Below, piece after piece: positions 59,471 through 64,000 of a stretch of DNA of 64,000 nucleotides; the stretch's first letter is position 1, and each line of letters opens with the position of its first letter. Origin of the DNA: Liolophura sinensis (taxonomy: Eukaryota; Mollusca; Polyplacophora; Chitonida; Chitonidae). Location of the stretch: contig NC_088300.1 of the NCBI RefSeq assembly GCF_032854445.1, forward strand, positions 7,438,001-7,502,000. The letters are read 5' to 3'. Below the pieces are notes generated by a model. That model was not told the origin of the DNA. It worked only from the letters and a program-made list of their open reading frames with translations, and ran no database searches. A program made the translations under genes and the position numbers.

Positions 59471-62335
59471 AAATTGATAGTTTATAACAGGCACTGCGGT
59501 TTCCTTCAAATATTAAATTAAGCAAATTGCATAGATGAAAACAAAGCGAAGACAGCGTTAAGTAACAACTTATTAGTCACCCAGACATGTTGACCTTTTG
59601 CAACATCTAGGTATATAAAATTTTGAATTAAGACAATTGGATTGAAAGAGCTTATGTGGTTAACGCACTAGTGCTCGTCACTCCTAAACTCGCTCACTCA
59701 TACTGCATTGCGGGAAAGCCTCAACAACTATAAGGGCTGCTTTAAGCAGTACTCCGATATGATTAGACAATAGTGAATAAGAATGGTTTGTGTTAACCTA
59801 TACTGTTGTATTCACCTATGCTCAATTTCAAGTTTCATGCTGATGTGTATACTGATGCCGATGATGGCGTTGATGATTACTATAAATGTATTACTATATT
59901 TTCAGCAGTATTGATGTTTGGTATCATCGATCTTGTATTTACTAATTTTCTATAAATGTCAGAATGGAATGCTGTATACTATGTAATACTTTGGGGCTAC
60001 AACCTACATGTAAACACCATTCGTGTCAAATGATGCATATCTGCGACCTTCCTGTGGGTATATATAAATTTCCATGTGTTGTGCGAGATATGCCGGCTGC
60101 TTGGACTTAAGCTCGTTTTGGTTTGATTTTAAGTGTTATGTTTTCATTTAGTTTTTTGTGTTGTTTACATGTGTATTATTGAAGTCATACTACATTTCTA
60201 ACTTGAATCTTTTACGTGACAGATGTTACTAGCCAGATATTTCGTTTGCCCATTGCTGGAGGGGTATTTTGAAAATCCGGTCTAATGAGAAACGGAAACC
60301 ACTTTGACTCACCTGAGTGAGTGACTGAGTAATGTGACCTCACCAAGCACGTAACAAACAGCAGTATTAATCACTGTTATTTCGCAGAGCACTTCTACCA
60401 GCCATAAATTGTCTGACCACTTTGGATTTCAAAAAACCGTCCTCTCTGAATAAGGAACGCAATTTTGCAACATACGCGTTAGGGCCTACTCCAACGGGTG
60501 TATTTTGGACCAATAATATCCAATACATGCGATTAGGCTCCTGGATCTAAGTTGGGCTGTTTAAAACTCGAAGTGTCTTCAGCCAATTTTCAACAGTAGA
60601 ATCGGTGGTATTTCTCGAAAGTGTATTCTAAGATGTAGTTGATGTAAGAGGAGTACTTTCCAAAAGCCATCATCAGATTTGCGTAAGTTGGAGCTCGACC
60701 TGGTGGAGCACTCGGTATTGCTTCTCGCTATGGCATGTGAACTGAGTGAATAGGTCACGTGTAGATGTTATGTAACAGGTGGAAAGGAATTCACAGTTTT
60801 AGATCGGTATGTGAAATATATATGTCCATAATCCCATATCCTAAATCATTCGGCAGACTTCTAAGCATTCAAACGCTCCAATGAAATCCCTGAAGATGTG
60901 TCTGGATGCAGATGACAAAACAAATCAACTTCCGTTTTGTTTTTTTTTTCCTCCTAAAAACTGAGCCTGCATAAGATATTGAAAGCCATATGGGACCATT
61001 TGACCCTTTCGTGGAAACACCACTGTACTTCCCTTCAAGTCAAAAGATGCAACGTAAAACATTACCTATACGCTAACTGCTATATGTTATACCAAAAAAT
61101 CTTACATCCATAGAGAAGAGCGTCCTTATCAAAGTCCAGTTAGCATATTCCTACTTTCATACGCAGGTTTTCTGTTACTGACAAGTTGTCAAAGTCCGAA
61201 ACAGCACCGATATTTTCGTTCCACTTCTGCAGAAGGAGTTTATGTGTGAAAGTGTGTCTTCCTGTTTATATTAAGGAAGCTCAGTACGACACTAACTTTT
61301 GGTTTTCTATTAGAATTTTTTCTGAAGAGTCTACCTCAACGTTTAATAGGAAACACGTGCTGCATATTTTGGCTTCAGTGGTGTTATTTCTATGCAGCAG
61401 ACACGTTATTGTCCAGAGTTAAACTTTCATTTCCCATATCTGGATGGAAAAATTCAACGTCAATGGAATTAATGGACATTTAAGGAATACACGTTATGTA
61501 ACAACTACTTGGTTGCACACAGCTTGGTAGTTAATAAAGATTTCTTGCCTACATACCGTGTGATGTGTCGTCAGAGAGAATACTACTATCGCCTACACCT
61601 AATTAAATATGACAATCAGTGTGCCACGCCCAAGCTTGTTCTGTTCACGCAAGCTGAGGAAAAATTTTGTATTGTTTGTATTTGTTAATTTATATACGAG
61701 CATGTCATAATGGGGAACTCATCAAACTTCTTCCCGCCTGTATGAAGATGGTCCAAAGATGTGAACTCGTTTGTTCTTTCCTTTATTACGTCACAATTAT
61801 CGGTGTACGTGTGCTCATAAAACGTACACACGCACTGCAACGTCACAGAAGAAAACCATGCGTTCTACTGTCATTTGAGATCTGTGTAGCTTGTCCACGA
61901 CTCTCCCATTGTAACCACAACGTACCGTATCGTAAGACGTTTTCCTCTTTTCTGCTTTACTTTTATTTCGTTTGAGGCACGTGTTTGCACGTGTTGCCTG
62001 TTTCATGTCTGTACCATGTGCTCAAGTTGTCATATAAATCCTATATATACTCCCAAAAACGTGTTATTTATTTCAATTGCCTTCATTTATTATCTGACAC
62101 TACGGCCTCTCCATTCTTTGTTTTACGATAGGCTCAGTTCGGTCAGTAGATTAGTCCCTAGATTGGAATTGCAATTTCAGGGTCTCAAGAAACAGGATAG
62201 CGACATCTGCGCGAATTCAAACCAATCAGAATTTGTATTTCATTTTCATGCAGAATCATCATAACCGACTGCAGCTTACGGACAGAAGAAAATAGCTTGT
62301 GTCATACTGTCAATTAAATTTGACAGATTTATACT
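59471..62335. other. No gene seen downstream
   Basis: AT-rich with frames under 103 codons and no motifs. No tandem array recognised. Confidence 0.5.
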
Positions 62336-62690
62336 TATTTCATCCGAAGTCGGGAGACCCCGGGATCAGACTCGGGGCGGTTAATACTTAAGGCTTGAAG
62401 CATGGTACTTGCTGCTGTCTCGCTTGGCGCTCAGCACTTCAATGTTAGAGCAACAAAACAGGTTGGCCCGGTTTCAGTATAATGTAGTCGGATGCGATGT
62501 CACGTCTGCCTGGTGTCTTCGGCATGATACTTCAGTGGAAGCAGCACTTTGACAGCATGGACTCGCCCTGCCACAGATGACTTAATATATGCACACACCT
62601 AATGACTCTTCGTCGTCATATGACAGAAAAATTGTTAAGTACGACGTTAAATCCCAAGTATACATACATACCTTCATACTTATTCCATCA
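62336..62690 (+). mobile_element. tRNA-derived SINE family 3, copy 2
   Basis: The head is decayed (GAAGTCGGGAGACCCCGGGA, then TCAGACTCGGGGCGG) but lines up with the anticodon-arm and B-box region of 43381-43735. The tail is well kept: TTCGTCGTCATATGACAGAA, then TTAAGTACGACGTTAAATCC, then an ATACATAC simple repeat in place of CACTCA. Confidence 0.72.
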
Positions 62691-64000
62691 ACCACACACA
62701 TGTAATAATCAGTTACGGTATGGTCTTTTCATTCGATCAATACAGAATGAAGGCGATTGTGAGGTCAGTACAATCCCATGGAAAGGCAGCAACAATAAAT
62801 CTGAAGACTCTTCGTTCTATACATTCGTAGGCTACAAGTAGCTTGTGCCCACAGGTATACAAAGTCTGACGTAATCAAGTAAACAATTTACACTATATAT
62901 ATACGAAGATACACTTTTATGGCGAAAGTGGAACTTTCTGTTTAATGTACCTAGAACAAATTATTTGGGTTTAACACCACATAGACTATACAGTACTTCA
63001 AAACATTTTGTATCCGGTTCTTAAACATGTCCTTTGGCAGGACATTAACTGATCATATAGGTGCTTATGTCGCCATACTTCCACTTATGCGACGGTAGTC
63101 ATTTTTTCACAGGTTTGGGTAAAAGGATTGCCTGGCATAAACCAACGGTCTTTGGGAGGTAAATAATGTACTTCAAATATGTGTGTCACGCACGCACTTA
63201 CATCCGCGGAGTAAATTGGGAATGGAAGGTTTAGGGTATGTCTTAATATTGATGAGAGACTTATATAACGACATTAAAACTATAGATGTCACAATGTATC
63301 CCATTCTATTTCCCTATATGCATTTTAAGTATGACGTGAAAATCCAAGCATACATACAAACTATAATAAATCCAACCAGATACATTGTACAGAACCAACC
63401 CAGGGTAAACAAAGAGGGCTATTGTGATGTGTGTAATCGGATACAGACACCGACACAAGGCCTTACTTCTAATCGCCGAGCTAAAAAATGATAAAATCAT
63501 CAAACATATCGGGGCCTGGTACCTATACCTGGTGGATTAACAATTGTCATGCAGTTAATTCCGACAATCTTGTATACGACTGACGTTACACGTTTTTAAT
63601 ATATGTATATGTATGCTTGAGGTTTAACGTCGGTTGTCTTTAGTAAAAGAGTGTAATTAAACGCACTTTTTGTGATGTACATGTTTACAAGATCTTCGAT
63701 GTCGGGTATTAGTACAAGTATTTAGAAGCTTAGCTCTGGCTAATTAGAAACCACTGTTCAACAAAAGCACAAATATCTACAAACCCACGCGCTCTGGTTG
63801 CAAAACGAATATTTATGCCTTTTTTATTCGGACACACCATGGAGAAAAGAGCTTTTTGTCTGTCCCACATTAACGATTTGAATATCTCGAACAATCGTAC
63901 TTCTTGTTCGTCAGTAAGGAATTGATGCATGTCATCCTTAACAGGTGCATAAGGTTATTGTGATAGCACAACTAGTCGGCACATAGGTATTTATAGAACC
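62691..64000. other. No gene seen
   Basis: Frames at 63183-63491 (plus, 102 codons) and 63730-63930 (minus) show no recognisable domain. Confidence 0.5.

Overview
This is animal nuclear DNA, not microbial. It is AT-rich, has one short spliced gene, and is otherwise dominated by dispersed retroelement debris and tandem repeats. The dispersed repeats point to a marine lophotrochozoan, most likely a mollusc. They include a family reading GATTGGTGTTTTACGCC, and tRNA-headed SINEs ending in GCGTTAAACACCAATCAATC or in GACGTTAAATCCCAAG. The phylum call rests on recognising these repeats from memory, not on a search.

The only gene I can support is a SPEC3/Stum-family membrane protein on the plus strand. 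Exon 1 (15910-16111) carries the N-terminus and the start of the first membrane segment. Exon 2 (57684-57857) carries the rest of the domain, including the signature GWIWSILWGMTFVQLS. A short third exon (58407-58483) probably encodes the tail. The joined protein is about 150 aa. Intron 1 is about 41.6 kb, so roughly two thirds of the window is one intron; intron 2 is 549 bp.

Layout: 1-14.9 kb is upstream DNA with dispersed repeats (families A, B and C, a SINE with a nested insertion, and TA microsatellites). 14.9-15.9 kb is the presumed promoter and 5' UTR. 16.1-28.7 kb is mostly unique intron sequence. 28.7-55.5 kb is an intron segment packed with at least nine unrelated tandem arrays (units of 19, 23, 27, 31, 42, 44, 47, 83, 105 and 115 bp) and two copies of a roughly 0.9 kb element carrying a long hairpin. 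57.7-58.5 kb holds the last exons. 58.5-64 kb is downstream DNA with SINE copies.

Most open frames over 60 codons lie in tandem repeats, TA tracts or dispersed repeats and are not genes. No CRISPR array, operon, rRNA or credible functional tRNA gene was seen. Coordinates of repeats were counted by eye and their edges are good to about 10-20 bp.
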